Source: Berryella intestinalis (lineage in GTDB: Bacteria; Actinomycetota; Coriobacteriia; Coriobacteriales; Eggerthellaceae). From it: a DNA stretch of 64,000 nt. Below, piece after piece: positions 17,213-26,156 of this stretch. Location: positions 248,001-312,000 of the forward strand of contig NZ_CP009302.1 of the NCBI RefSeq assembly GCF_000814825.1. Reading direction: 5' to 3'. Numbering within the stretch: position 1 is the stretch's first letter; every line of letters starts with the position of its first letter. Made by a program: the position numbers and the translations under genes. The notes beneath the pieces were generated by a model. That model was not told the DNA's origin and did no database searches. It saw only the letters and a list, made by a program, of their open reading frames with translations.

Positions 17213-19777
17213 ATGGCCACCACTAAAGCCGGTCAAGCCAAAAGTCGCAAGAAGAAGGCGGGGGCTCCTGTCGAGCGCCGCAATATCTGGCTGCTCGTCA
17301 TCACCACGCTGCTGATCGTCGCGTCGGTGTTCGCATTCACGCCACCCGCGCAGCGCATCAACCAGGGCCTGGACATCCAGGGTGGCCTGTCGGTCGTCCT
17401 GACCGCGAAGAGCACCGACGGAAGCGCGATCACCGACGAGGACATGGAAACCTCGCGCGCCATCATCGAAAGCCGCGTGAATGCGCTGGGAGCAAGCGAA
17501 GCGGTGGTCCAGCGTCAGGGATCCGACCAGATCCTCGTCCAGATCCCCGGCCTCACCGACACCGAGGCCGCCCTTGAGACCATCGGGAAGACCGGAAAGC
17601 TCGAGTTCGCCCGCCTCGACTCCTTCACCGACTCGACGCTGCGCAGCAAGATCGATTCGGGCAACTACGGCGAAAACGCCACGGTCACCGACGCGTTCGG
17701 CAACTCGCTTCCCGCGCAGGACAGCGGCAACCTCAAGGTGACCTCCGACCAGTACACCGCGATGATCACGGGTGCGAACATCACCGGCGTCTCAGTGGAC
17801 CGCGCATCCGAGGCGGGAACCGACTACGCCGTCAACGTCACGCTCGACGGAGAGGGAAGCCAGGCGTTCGCCGACGCGACGCGCGAGCTGGCTCCCACCA
17901 AGGGCAAGATCGTCATCATCCTAGACGGGGAGGTGCAGTCCGCCCCCGCCGTCCAGTCCGAGATCACCGGTGGGAAGGTGTCCATCACGGGCAACTACAC
18001 GCTCGACGGCGCCAAGGGCCTGCAGACGGTTCTGCAGAGCGGATCGCTTCCCGTGAGCTTCGAGTACGCGCAAAGCCAGGTGGTCGGCCCGACGCTCGGA
18101 CAGGGCGCGCTTGCCGCCGGCGTTCTGGTGGCCCTCGTCGGTCTGGCGCTGGTCATGCTGTACCTGCTGTTCTTCTACCGCGGCCTCGGCCTGATCACGG
18201 CGGGCGCCATGGTGGTGTTCGCGGTGTTCTACCTGGGCGTTCTGGCGACCCTTTCCCACTTCGGCCTGTTCAGCCTGTCGCTGTCGGGCGTTGCGGGCAT
18301 CGTGCTCACCATCGGCATGGCCGCGGACTCGTCGGTGCTGACCGTCGAGCGCTTCCGCGAGGAAGTGCGCATGGGCCGCAGCGTGCGGGCCTCTTCGATC
18401 ACCGGCGTGAGGCACGCCATCCTCACCTCTATCGACGCCGACCTGGTTACCCTGGTCAGCGCCCTGTCCCTGTTCTTCCTGGCCTCCGCTTCGGTGAAGG
18501 GCTTCGGCCTTACCCTGGCGCTCGGCATCATCTGCGACATCGTCATGATGCTGCTGTTCAAGGCGCCGCTCATCCGCCTGCTCGCCCCGCGCGTGATCGC
18601 GCGCCATCCCGGCTTCTGGGACCTCAAGGACAGCCAGGAGGCCCACCGCGCCTACGCCGCGCTCGCCGAGGCCGAGAACGTCTCTACGTCCGACGCCGAG
18701 ATCGGCGAGGCCATGAACCCCTCCATCACCGACCGCGTGGCTGCAAAGCGCGAGGGGGGCTCGCAGGCCGTGGCAGCGGTCCGCGCGCTGAAGGGCCGCT
18801 TCATCAAGCACGATATCGGCTTCATGAAGGCCCGCAAGATCCTTCTGGCCGTATCCGCCGTGCTGGTGGCCGCCTCCATCGCGGTGGTGGGCGTGAAGGG
18901 CATGAGCTTCGGCATCGAGTTCGTGGGAGGTACGTCCATCACGTTCTCGAACACCGAGGGTGTTACGTCTGACCAGATGAACCAGGCTCTGCGCAATGCG
19001 GGCATCGCGGACGCGACCGTCCAGACCACGCAGGCCGACGGCCAGGAGGGCTTCCTGGTGCGCACCACCGAAACCGACGCGAAGGTTTCGAGCGCCGCCG
19101 CCGACAGCGTGGCTGCCGAGCTGGGGCTGTCCACTTCCGACATCCAGGTGTCTACCATCGGTCCCGACTGGGGCACAAGCGTCATCCGCGCATCGCTCAT
19201 CGCGTTTTTGGTCTCGCTCCTGCTGATCATCGTATACATCGCCATCCGCTTCGAGTACAAGATGGGCATCGTCGCCGTGGTGGCGCTTCTGCACGACCTG
19301 ATCATCGTGATGGGCGTCTATGCGCTTGTGGGCCGCGAGCTTACGCCCAACACCATCGCCGCCCTGCTTACCATCCTGGGGTACTCCCTGTACGACACGG
19401 TGGTGGTGTTCCATCGCATCAACGAGAACGCCAAGGAGCTCAGCATCAAGTGCTCGTTCATGACGATGGCGAACCATTCGCTGAACCAGGTGTTCCTGCG
19501 CACCGTCAACACGACGCTCACCTCCATCATCCCCGTGATCGCCATGCTGCTGTTCGGCGGCGAGACGCTGCAGGACTTCGCGTTCCCCATGGTCATCGGC
19601 CTGATCGCCGGATCGTACTCTTCGATCGCGGTTGCGACGCCGCTGTTCGCCATGTGGAAGACCCGCGAGGAGCGCTACGCCAAGCTCGAGAAGAAATACG
19701 GTCCCGAAGTGGGGACGTTCGAGTTCGACCATTCGGCTTCCGTTTCGGTGACGGGCTCGTCCAAGCGCAAGAAATAG
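17213..19777 (+). CDS. secDF: Protein translocase SecDF fusion
   Basis: An 854-residue membrane protein fusing SecD and SecF, which use the ion gradient to help pull secreted proteins across the membrane. The SecD half has GLDIQGGLSVVLT after helix 1, a large periplasmic P1 domain (about 60-290) and five helices from about residue 300, with GMAADSSVLTVERFREE in place of the common GMAVDANVLIFERIREE. A cytoplasmic linker follows. The SecF half starts near KHDIGFMKARK, with FVGGTSITF and LGYSLYDTVVVFHRINEN. ATG 17213 follows GAGGAAG. No yajC lies between tgt and this gene. Confidence 0.93.
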   Translation: MATTKAGQAKSRKKKAGAPVERRNIWLLVITTLLIVASVFAFTPPAQRINQGLDIQGGLSVVLTAKSTDGSAITDEDMETSRAIIESRVNALGASEAVVQRQGSDQILVQIPGLTDTEAALETIGKTGKLEFARLDSFTDSTLRSKIDSGNYGENATVTDAFGNSLPAQDSGNLKVTSDQYTAMITGANITGVSVDRASEAGTDYAVNVTLDGEGSQAFADATRELAPTKGKIVIILDGEVQSAPAVQSEITGGKVSITGNYTLDGAKGLQTVLQSGSLPVSFEYAQSQVVGPTLGQGALAAGVLVALVGLALVMLYLLFFYRGLGLITAGAMVVFAVFYLGVLATLSHFGLFSLSLSGVAGIVLTIGMAADSSVLTVERFREEVRMGRSVRASSITGVRHAILTSIDADLVTLVSALSLFFLASASVKGFGLTLALGIICDIVMMLLFKAPLIRLLAPRVIARHPGFWDLKDSQEAHRAYAALAEAENVSTSDAEIGEAMNPSITDRVAAKREGGSQAVAAVRALKGRFIKHDIGFMKARKILLAVSAVLVAASIAVVGVKGMSFGIEFVGGTSITFSNTEGVTSDQMNQALRNAGIADATVQTTQADGQEGFLVRTTETDAKVSSAAADSVAAELGLSTSDIQVSTIGPDWGTSVIRASLIAFLVSLLLIIVYIAIRFEYKMGIVAVVALLHDLIIVMGVYALVGRELTPNTIAALLTILGYSLYDTVVVFHRINENAKELSIKCSFMTMANHSLNQVFLRTVNTTLTSIIPVIAMLLFGGETLQDFAFPMVIGLIAGSYSSIAVATPLFAMWKTREERYAKLEKKYGPEVGTFEFDHSASVSVTGSSKRKK

Positions 19778-19892
19778 CACGCACGGGGTGCATCGCGGTC
19801 TTTCCGATGCGCCCCGCAATCTGACCTTCGATTCAAGCGAACGGCCTTTTCCGGTGCCTTCGGGCGTCGGGAGGCGAAGAACAGGAGACGAC

Positions 19893-20213
19893 ATGCGCGA
19901 AGCCAGCGCCCCCAATTTCTGCCCGCCCACCGAGGAGGGCGTGACCATCGAGCTTCAAGACGAGAACGGTGATTCCGTCGAGCTGGAGTTCTTGGGCAGC
20001 GTCATTATCTCCGAGCGCGAGTACGGGTTCTTCTTCCCGGCGGGCGAGGACGAGTTCCAGCAGTCCGGCGAGGTGCTGGTGCTTGAGGTCGTGGAAACCG
20101 ACGAGGAGGGCCAGCCCTCCGAGTTCGAGATGGTCGAAGACGAAGCTATCGCCGATCAGGCTTACGAGGAGTTCCGCAAGGTCGCCAAGGACCTGTACGA
20201 CTTCGAGGACTAG
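19893..20213 (+). CDS. DUF1292 family protein
   Basis: A 106-residue very acidic protein; ATG 19893 is chosen for AGGAG at 19883-19887. The pattern ITIELQDENGDSVELEFLGS ... EYGFFFPAGEDE ... VLVLEVVE ... YEEFRKV fits DUF1292/UPF0473, small conserved proteins without known function that elsewhere neighbour genes such as yrrK. It ends 21 bases from the convergent ecfT gene. Confidence 0.75.
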   Translation: MREASAPNFCPPTEEGVTIELQDENGDSVELEFLGSVIISEREYGFFFPAGEDEFQQSGEVLVLEVVETDEEGQPSEFEMVEDEAIADQAYEEFRKVAKDLYDFED

Positions 20214-20234
20214 TTTTCTTTTCGCCCGTCGTCC

Positions 20235-21041
20235 TTACCACGGCAGCAGGTTGGCCGCAACCGTGCAGGCAAGCGCGACGAGAAGGGCGGCTGCGCACAC
20301 CGCATCGGCCGAACCGAACGCGAGGGGAACCAGGCGCGTTCGGCCGCGCTCGCCGTGGTAGCAGCGCGCCTCCATGGCGTTCGACAGCGTTTCGGCATGA
20401 CGGAAGGCGCTGGTGAACAGGGGGACGGCGATCGACCCCAGCGCGTTGGCCCGCCCTCTGCCCCCGCCTCGGGAAAAGGCGGCCCCGCGGCTGATTTGCG
20501 CGAGGTAGAGGGTCTTCGCCTCGAACACGAACTGGGGGAGGAACCGCAGCGCTATACCCATCATCATGCTCAGCTCGTGGACGGGCGCGCCTATGCGCCG
20601 CAACGGCTTCAGCACGCGCTCGAACGCCTCGGTGATGTCGAGGTTCGCCGTGGTGAGGGTGAGCAGGCTCACAGCCATGAGCAGCAGGATCATGCGGTAT
20701 CCGAAAAACGCGGCCGTGCGCACGCCGTGCTCGCTTACGGTGACGAACCCCCACTGCAACAGCACGGCGCCTCCCTGCGTCCAAAACAGGTTGATGAGCG
20801 CGGTGACCACGGCGAAGAACGAGAGGGGCGCGATCGATTTCAGGGCGTCGCCTATCGGGATCTCGGCCAAAAGGACGCAGGCGAGGACGAACAGCGTCAG
20901 GGCCCCGAGTGCGGAAAACGTCTGAGCGGCGAACGTGATGAAGATGAGGGCCAGCGCGGCGAGCAGCTTGGTGCGCGGATCGAGCCGGTGTATGACGCTC
21001 GAACCCGCCCGGTAGTTGCCGAGGACGGGGATATCAGGCAT
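20235..21041 (-). CDS. ecfT: ECF transporter transmembrane subunit EcfT
   Basis: A 268-residue integral membrane coupling subunit of an energy-coupling-factor vitamin transporter. ATG 21041 starts MPDIPVLGNYRAGSSVIHRL; it overlaps the end of ecfA2 by 8 bases. Hydrophobic helices cover about residues 30-115 and the C terminus. The cytoplasmic coupling helices carry SRGAAF and AMEARCY, matching the two Ala-Arg-Gly-type motifs that contact the ATPases. Last gene of the riboflavin operon. Confidence 0.9.
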   Translation of the reverse strand: MPDIPVLGNYRAGSSVIHRLDPRTKLLAALALIFITFAAQTFSALGALTLFVLACVLLAEIPIGDALKSIAPLSFFAVVTALINLFWTQGGAVLLQWGFVTVSEHGVRTAAFFGYRMILLLMAVSLLTLTTANLDITEAFERVLKPLRRIGAPVHELSMMMGIALRFLPQFVFEAKTLYLAQISRGAAFSRGGGRGRANALGSIAVPLFTSAFRHAETLSNAMEARCYHGERGRTRLVPLAFGSADAVCAAALLVALACTVAANLLPW

Positions 21042-22062
21042 GGGCCGCGCCGTCCGATCGGTCCTCGCCGGCGTCGCGCACCTGCGCTTGCGGCTCGGCC
21101 GCCTGCCCGTGGCGGCGGGCCCGGTACCGTTCCGCCAGCGCTGCGGCGAGTCCCTCGATATCGTAGAGCCCCCGGTCGAGGGCGACGCCGCGCGTTCGCA
21201 GCGCTTCGGCCATGTTCTGCGCGAAAGGCGCATCCAGTCCTATCGAGCGCAGCTCGTCTCCGCGCGAGAACACCTCGTCGGGCGTTCCCAGCATGAAGAC
21301 GCTTCCCTGGTTCAGCACGAGGATGCGGTCGCTGAGGCGCGCGAGGTCGTCCATGTTGTGCGAGGCCATGAGGATGGCCATACCCTCGCGGTGCAGGCGT
21401 GCGACCAGGTTGAGCATCTCGTCGCGCGCCTGGGGATCGAGCCCGGCCGCCGGTTCGTCCAGCACGAGCACGGAAGGGCGCATGGCGATCACCCCGGCCA
21501 GCGCGACGCGGCGCTGCTGGCCGCCCGACAGCTCGAAGGGGCTCTTGTCCGCAACGGCGTCGGCGTCCAGCTCGACCGCCTGCAGCGCCTCGAAGCTGCG
21601 CTCGGCGGCTTCCTCTTCCGACAACCCGAGGTTGCGCGGGCCGAACGACACGTCGGCCAGCACGGTTTCGGCGAACAGCTGGTGCTCGGGGTATTGGAAC
21701 ACCACGCCGATGTCGGCCCGGCAGCGCTGGGCCGCCTTCTTGTCGGAAAGGTCGGCCCCGTTAGCGATCACGCGCCCGTCGGTAGGGGTGAGCAGCCCGT
21801 TCATGTGCTGGATGAGGGTGCTCTTCCCGCTTCCCGTATGCCCGCACAAACCGAGGAACTCGCCGTCTCCCAAGGTGAAGGACACGTCGCGCAGCGCCCA
21901 CTCCTGCTGGGCGGTCGAGCCCCACGCGGGTTGTTCCCGCAGCTCTTCCCCCTGGTCGCTCGATCGCTTTCCCGCGCGGAGCCGCGCGGCGATCCCGCGT
22001 TTGCGGGCCGTCTCGCGCTTCTCGTCGTATGAGTAGCTTACCTGGTCGAAAACAATCGGCAC
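21034..22062 (-). CDS. ecfA2: ECF transporter ATPase EcfA2
   Basis: A 342-residue ABC ATPase. Walker A is GHTGSGKST, signature LSGGQQRRVAL, Walker B VLVLDEPAAGLD, and the switch histidine is in MASHNMDDL. An insertion of about 35 polar residues (about 18-52) separates the first strand from the rest of the ATP-binding core, and a long C-terminal tail rich in Ala/Arg extends past the usual end. It overlaps ecfA1 by 25 bases and ecfT by 8. Confidence 0.9.
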   Translation of the reverse strand: MPIVFDQVSYSYDEKRETARKRGIAARLRAGKRSSDQGEELREQPAWGSTAQQEWALRDVSFTLGDGEFLGLCGHTGSGKSTLIQHMNGLLTPTDGRVIANGADLSDKKAAQRCRADIGVVFQYPEHQLFAETVLADVSFGPRNLGLSEEEAAERSFEALQAVELDADAVADKSPFELSGGQQRRVALAGVIAMRPSVLVLDEPAAGLDPQARDEMLNLVARLHREGMAILMASHNMDDLARLSDRILVLNQGSVFMLGTPDEVFSRGDELRSIGLDAPFAQNMAEALRTRGVALDRGLYDIEGLAAALAERYRARRHGQAAEPQAQVRDAGEDRSDGAAHA

Positions 22063-22859
22063 AGCTCGTCCTCCAATGCGCGCTCGTCGATGGAAACGGA
22101 TACGGGAACCCCTTGTCGGCGCAGCTCGATCGCCAGCTTGGCGGCGGGGGGGACGTCGAGGTGCAGATGCTCCAGCTCCTCGGCGCGCACCAGCACGTCG
22201 GCGGGCGAGCCGTCCGCGACGATGCGCCCGCGATCGAGCACCACCACGCGATCGGCCTGCGACGCCTCCTCCATGAAATGGGTGATCATGACGATGGTCA
22301 TGCCCGCGTCGTTGAGCTTCCGGCAGATCTTCATGAGGCCCTTGCGCCCGCGCGGGTCGATCATGGCGGTCGCCTCGTCGAGCACGAGGATCTGCGGCTC
22401 CATGGCCAGGACGCCCGCCAGGGCGACGCGCTGCTTCTGCCCGCCGGACAGCGCGGCGGTATCGCGTTTCTCGAAGCCCATCAACCCCACCTGGGCAAGC
22501 GCGGCGGTGACGCGTTTGCGCAGCTCATCGGGCTTCACGCCCAGGTTCTCGGGCCCGAAGGCCACGTCGTTTTCGATGATGCTGGCGACGATCTGGTCGT
22601 CGGGGTTCTGGAACACCAGGCCGGCGGTCGAGCGGATGAGGTAGAGCGCCGTCAGGTCGGACGTGTCCCATCCGTTAACGGTCACGGTTCCCTCGTCGGG
22701 CTGCAGGAGCGCGTCGATGTGCTGGGCGAGGGTCGATTTCCCCGACCCGTTTCCGCCGAGGATGCAGACGAACTCCCCTTTCCCGATGGAAAGGTCGATG
22801 CCTTCGAGGACGAATCGCTCGCCGTCGTAGGTGAATCCGACCTGTGAGAAATCGATCAT
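22038..22859 (-). CDS. ecfA1: ECF transporter ATPase EcfA1
   Basis: A 273-residue ABC ATPase that forms the motor with EcfA2. ATG 22859 (MIDFSQVGFTYDG) follows GAGGTAA. Walker A is GGNGSGKST, the Q-loop is VFQNPDDQIV, the signature LSGGQKQRVAL, Walker B ILVLDEATAMID and the switch histidine is in MITHFMEE. It lies 80 bases downstream of ribU in the same orientation. Confidence 0.92.
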   Translation of the reverse strand: MIDFSQVGFTYDGERFVLEGIDLSIGKGEFVCILGGNGSGKSTLAQHIDALLQPDEGTVTVNGWDTSDLTALYLIRSTAGLVFQNPDDQIVASIIENDVAFGPENLGVKPDELRKRVTAALAQVGLMGFEKRDTAALSGGQKQRVALAGVLAMEPQILVLDEATAMIDPRGRKGLMKICRKLNDAGMTIVMITHFMEEASQADRVVVLDRGRIVADGSPADVLVRAEELEHLHLDVPPAAKLAIELRRQGVPVSVSIDERALEDELCRLFSTR

Positions 22860-22939
22860 GGCGTTACCTCGGGGTTCGTAGTCGTTCAGGGGATCGCGCG
22901 CCGGATCGCTTTCGGCGCGCGCGATGCGCGCGGCGGTTC

Positions 22940-23527
22940 CTAGCGCCCCCGTACCTGCTTTTTCTTGGGAGTGAGCAGGTTCGAGACGCTTTTGTACACG
23001 ATGAGGGTGAGGACGGCGTTCACGATGGTCTTCAAGATGTTGAAGGGAAGCAGCACGGGGACGATCATGCCCATGACCGCTTCCACGCTGATGCCCGAAT
23101 ACAGGGGCGTGACCAGCAGGTTGCCGACGATGGCGAAGGCCACCATGCATACCGCTCCCAGCACGAGGCCGACGACGGCGCTTTTGAACGTGCGGCTCCT
23201 CTTGTAGATGAGGGCGGCGGGCAGCACGAAGGCGGTGGTGCAGATGAACACCATGATGGTTCCCCAGAAGTTGCTGGTGAGCAGGCCGTGGATCAGCCCC
23301 GTCACGATTCCCACCGCAACGCCGGCCACCGGGCCGAAGGAAAAGCCGCTCACCATGGCGGGGACGGCCGAAGGGTCGTATTTCAGGTAGGGAACCCCGG
23401 GCATGATCGGGATCTCGATGAACGACAGGAGCACGCCGATGGCGGCCAGCAGCGCCATCGTGACGATCTGGCGGGTCTCCCATCGGTTGGTGTTCTCGAA
23501 TTCGAGTTCGGTTTCGGTGGCGGACAT
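22940..23527 (-). CDS. ribU: Riboflavin ECF transporter substrate-binding protein RibU
   Basis: A 195-residue S-component with six hydrophobic segments. The segment PGVPYLKYDPSAVPAMVSGF followed by SFGP is the RibU signature around the riboflavin site. ATG 23527 follows AAGGAGG, upstream of which an FMN riboswitch is directly visible, confirming the substrate. It pairs with EcfA1/A2/T in the same operon. Confidence 0.93.
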   Translation of the reverse strand: MSATETELEFENTNRWETRQIVTMALLAAIGVLLSFIEIPIMPGVPYLKYDPSAVPAMVSGFSFGPVAGVAVGIVTGLIHGLLTSNFWGTIMVFICTTAFVLPAALIYKRSRTFKSAVVGLVLGAVCMVAFAIVGNLLVTPLYSGISVEAVMGMIVPVLLPFNILKTIVNAVLTLIVYKSVSNLLTPKKKQVRGR

Positions 23528-23594
23528 GGCTCCTCCTTGCGCGAGGCGAACGGTTCGTTCGGGTCCGCTTCCCTTCGCCCCGCACAGCAAGGAA

Positions 23595-23628
23595 AGGCCC
23601 GCATGAATTCCTCGGTTCATACGGGCCT
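23595..23628 (-). terminator. Terminator/expression platform of the FMN riboswitch
   Basis: On the minus strand AGGCCCGTATGAA pairs with TTCATGCGGGCCT (one wobble, 8-base loop), followed by UUUCCUU. It lies between the riboswitch aptamer and the ribU start, where FMN binding would be expected to favour termination. Confidence 0.7.
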
Positions 23629-23663
23629 GTAACCACATGCGAAGACGGTGCGATCGCGTGCGA

Positions 23664-23816
23664 TTTCTGCCTCTTCCATCCGGACTGTAACCGTTGGTTC
23701 CGGGATCTCACCGGATCGGCCCTGCGAAAACGCAGGGTTCGCGGACTCTCGGGAAGCACGGCCTGCTGCGGCCGGCTCCGATTACCGCCAGTGAGGATTT
23801 TCACCTCGCCCTGAAA
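23664..23816 (-). ncRNA. FMN riboswitch (RFN element)
   Basis: On the minus strand the aptamer starts GGGCGAGGTGAAAATCCTC, contains ACTGGCGGTAATC and GAGAGTCCGCGA, then a GCAGGG-type stem, CCGGTGAGATCCCGG and CCAACGGTTACAGTCCGGA, ending GGATGGAAGAGGC. These are the conserved RFN blocks in the expected order. It precedes ribU-ecfA1-ecfA2-ecfT and should lower their expression when FMN is plentiful. Confidence 0.95.
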
Positions 23817-23833
23817 CAGAATTCATGGGACGC

Positions 23834-23862
23834 ATTCTAGTTCGCGCGGCCGTTCGGCGCAA
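23834..23862 (-). promoter_or_regulatory. Promoter of the riboswitch-ribU operon
   Basis: On the minus strand TTGCGC (23857-23862) and TAGAAT (23834-23839) are 17 bases apart, placing the start point a few bases before the aptamer. The divergent tetR-family gene starts at 23960. Confidence 0.6.
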
Positions 23863-23959
23863 GGGGCTGTTTTCGGGCCGCTTCCCCGTCTGTGCATCGG
23901 CAGGATCGGTGATACTATGATCAGATTGCTATCGGTTGCGCGATGGGAGGAATCGGCTC

Positions 23960-24640
23960 GTGCGGTCACATGCTTCCGAAAAATCCGAAGATATCGCCCT
24001 TCACCCCCGCTCGGCGCGTGCGCGGGCCCTGCGCGAGGAGGCCATCGTCGAGGCGGCGGCCGACCTGTTCATGGTCAAGCCCATCGAGGATGTGAAGATG
24101 ACCGACATCGCGGAGCGGGCGAACGTCGGGGTGGCGAGCATCTACCGCTACTTCGACACGAAGTCCAACGTTGCCCTCAGGGCGGGGTCGGTTCTGTGGA
24201 AGCGGTTCGGCGACGGGTTCGACGAGGTCATCGATCGGCTCGACCCCGACACGCCGGCCATCTCCCGCATTCGGGCGATCCTGGGGCAGTACCTCGAGAT
24301 GTCCAAGCGCAACCTGCGCTTCATGGCGTTTCTCGACGAGCTCGACCGCATCATACTCGCCGGCGATTTCGACATCGCGCAGGTCGAAGAGTACGAGGCC
24401 AGCTTCGCCCGCTTCCGCCGCGTGTACGATCAGCTGTGCCGCGACGGCATGGAGGACGGGACCATCCGCAGCGATATCGACCACAACCTGGTGTACGACA
24501 CTGCGCTCCACGCCCTCATGAACGAGGCTCAGAAGCTCGAGCGGGGAAACGTGGTGCCCTCCGATGATTTCTCGACCACGCGCGAGTTGGAGTGCCTGAT
24601 GGAGATGAGCATATTCTATCTGGAAGGATCCGGCAGATGA
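23960..24640 (+). CDS. TetR/AcrR family transcriptional regulator
   Basis: A 226-residue regulator. GTG 23960 is chosen because GGGAGG lies at 23945-23950. The helix-turn-helix is at about residues 28-65 (MTDIAERANVGVASIYRYFDTKSN). The C-terminal ligand domain is helical and has no recognisable pocket signature. It ends 34 bases before the glycosidase gene, so it probably controls its own operon (inference). Confidence 0.85.
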   Translation: MRSHASEKSEDIALHPRSARARALREEAIVEAAADLFMVKPIEDVKMTDIAERANVGVASIYRYFDTKSNVALRAGSVLWKRFGDGFDEVIDRLDPDTPAISRIRAILGQYLEMSKRNLRFMAFLDELDRIILAGDFDIAQVEEYEASFARFRRVYDQLCRDGMEDGTIRSDIDHNLVYDTALHALMNEAQKLERGNVVPSDDFSTTRELECLMEMSIFYLEGSGR

Positions 24641-24674
24641 GTCGTTCGCTGATCGGGGAGGAAGGCCGCGCATC

Positions 24675-26156
24675 GTGGGGAAGGGGCGTCGCGTGATGGA
24701 GTTGGTCCCCGCGTTTTGCTGGATGCGCTACCGGTTGGCGACCGGCGAGGGCTACGACGTGCGCCAGGTTCCGTTCGAATCGTTCGATGCGGGCGAAGCG
24801 GAGGTCGAGGCCTCGTTTGACGGAGAGGTGCTGGAGCTGGCGGTGACGCCCCGGGCCGAGCTTACCCTGGCGGCCTGCTCGGTCGGGTTCCGCCACGATT
24901 ACGCCGCCGACGAGCGGGTGCTGCTGAACGGGTACCAAAGCTGGACCAACACCGCCGAGCGGTCCGTATGGGGAAGGCTGCACGGGATGAACCGCATCCC
25001 GGGGTTCGTGAAGAAGCGCTGCGGCATCGACGGCGTGGGCGATTACCGTTTCGTGGAGTACACGGGCCGCGCGGGCGAGATGCATGCGTTCACGTACGCG
25101 GTGTTCAGGAGGGGGGACCGGCATCTTCTGCTGGCCTCGCTCGACGAGCGTCAGGGACTGACGCTGATCAGGACGGATGCCGCCGGCGGGGTCGTGACGG
25201 CGGATACCGAGGTGCCCGAGCGCGCGATCGCGGCGGGAACGCGCACGGTGCTTGCCCGCTACTGCGTGGTTTCGGGTTCGCTCGACGACGTGTACGATCG
25301 CTGGTTCGAGCTGGCCGGCATCTCGGCGCGCACTGATCGGCCCCTGGTAGGCAGCGCCGGTCCTCATCGCCGTTTCGACACGGTGGACGAGCGCGCGGTT
25401 TCGGCGGATCTCGATAGAGCGGCGGCCCTTGCCGAGGGCGGGACGGCTCCCGACGCTCTGCACGCGTTCCAGGTCGGCGGCGGGTACTGCTGCGTGGGAG
25501 ACTGGCTCGAGGTCGATCGGCGGCGCTTTCCCTCGGGGTTGGGCGAACTGGCGCGGCGCATCCGCCGGGCGGGCTTCGAGCCGGGGCTGTGGGCCGCACC
25601 GTTCGCATGCTCGCGAACATCGCGGCTGGCGGCGCAGCACCCCGATTGGCTGCTGCGCGACGACGAGGGCCGCGAGGTGTCGGCGGGCCCGTTCTGGGGC
25701 GGCGCGTTGGCGCTGAACAGCCGCCATCCCGAGGTGCGCGATTACGTGCGCCTTTACGTCTCCACCATGACGGGCGACTGGGGTTTCTCCCTCCTGAGGG
25801 CCGACTTCCTCTATGCCGCCTGCATGTTTCCCCACGACGGGATGAACCGCGGGCAGCTGATGGCCGACGCGCTGGGCCTGCTGCGCGAAGCCGCCGGCGA
25901 GACATGCGTTCTCGTGGGCGACGGGGTGCCGCTGGGCCCGGCGTTCGGGATGCTCGACTACGCGCGCGTCGGATGCGACGGAGATCCGGGACGGGGCGCA
26001 ACCGCCTTCGCGCGGATACCCCACCGCGAGCGGGCCGGTGCGGAAAGCAGCAGGGCAAGCGCGCGCGGCCGCGCCCCGCTCGACGGTCGGGCGTTCGGCA
26101 ACGATTCCGGCTCGTTGCCGCCGATTTCCCCCGCGTGCCCGGACGCGGGGGCCTAG
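24675..26156 (+). CDS. GH36-like alpha-galactosidase, C-terminally short
   Basis: A 493-residue protein (or 486 from ATG 24696). An N-terminal beta-sandwich contains LLNGYQSWTNTAE. The barrel region has GDWLEVDRRRFPSGL and GFEPGLWAAPF. The nucleophile aspartate is probably in LLRADFLYAA (about residue 376) and the acid/base aspartate in ARVGCDGD. The tail reaches HRERAG and DGRAFGND, where homologues continue for roughly 100 or more residues. Here the frame diverges and stops, overlapping the end of the convergent symporter gene. It may be a degraded enzyme or a short variant; activity is uncertain. Confidence 0.65.
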   Translation: MGKGRRVMELVPAFCWMRYRLATGEGYDVRQVPFESFDAGEAEVEASFDGEVLELAVTPRAELTLAACSVGFRHDYAADERVLLNGYQSWTNTAERSVWGRLHGMNRIPGFVKKRCGIDGVGDYRFVEYTGRAGEMHAFTYAVFRRGDRHLLLASLDERQGLTLIRTDAAGGVVTADTEVPERAIAAGTRTVLARYCVVSGSLDDVYDRWFELAGISARTDRPLVGSAGPHRRFDTVDERAVSADLDRAAALAEGGTAPDALHAFQVGGGYCCVGDWLEVDRRRFPSGLGELARRIRRAGFEPGLWAAPFACSRTSRLAAQHPDWLLRDDEGREVSAGPFWGGALALNSRHPEVRDYVRLYVSTMTGDWGFSLLRADFLYAACMFPHDGMNRGQLMADALGLLREAAGETCVLVGDGVPLGPAFGMLDYARVGCDGDPGRGATAFARIPHRERAGAESSRASARGRAPLDGRAFGNDSGSLPPISPACPDAGA

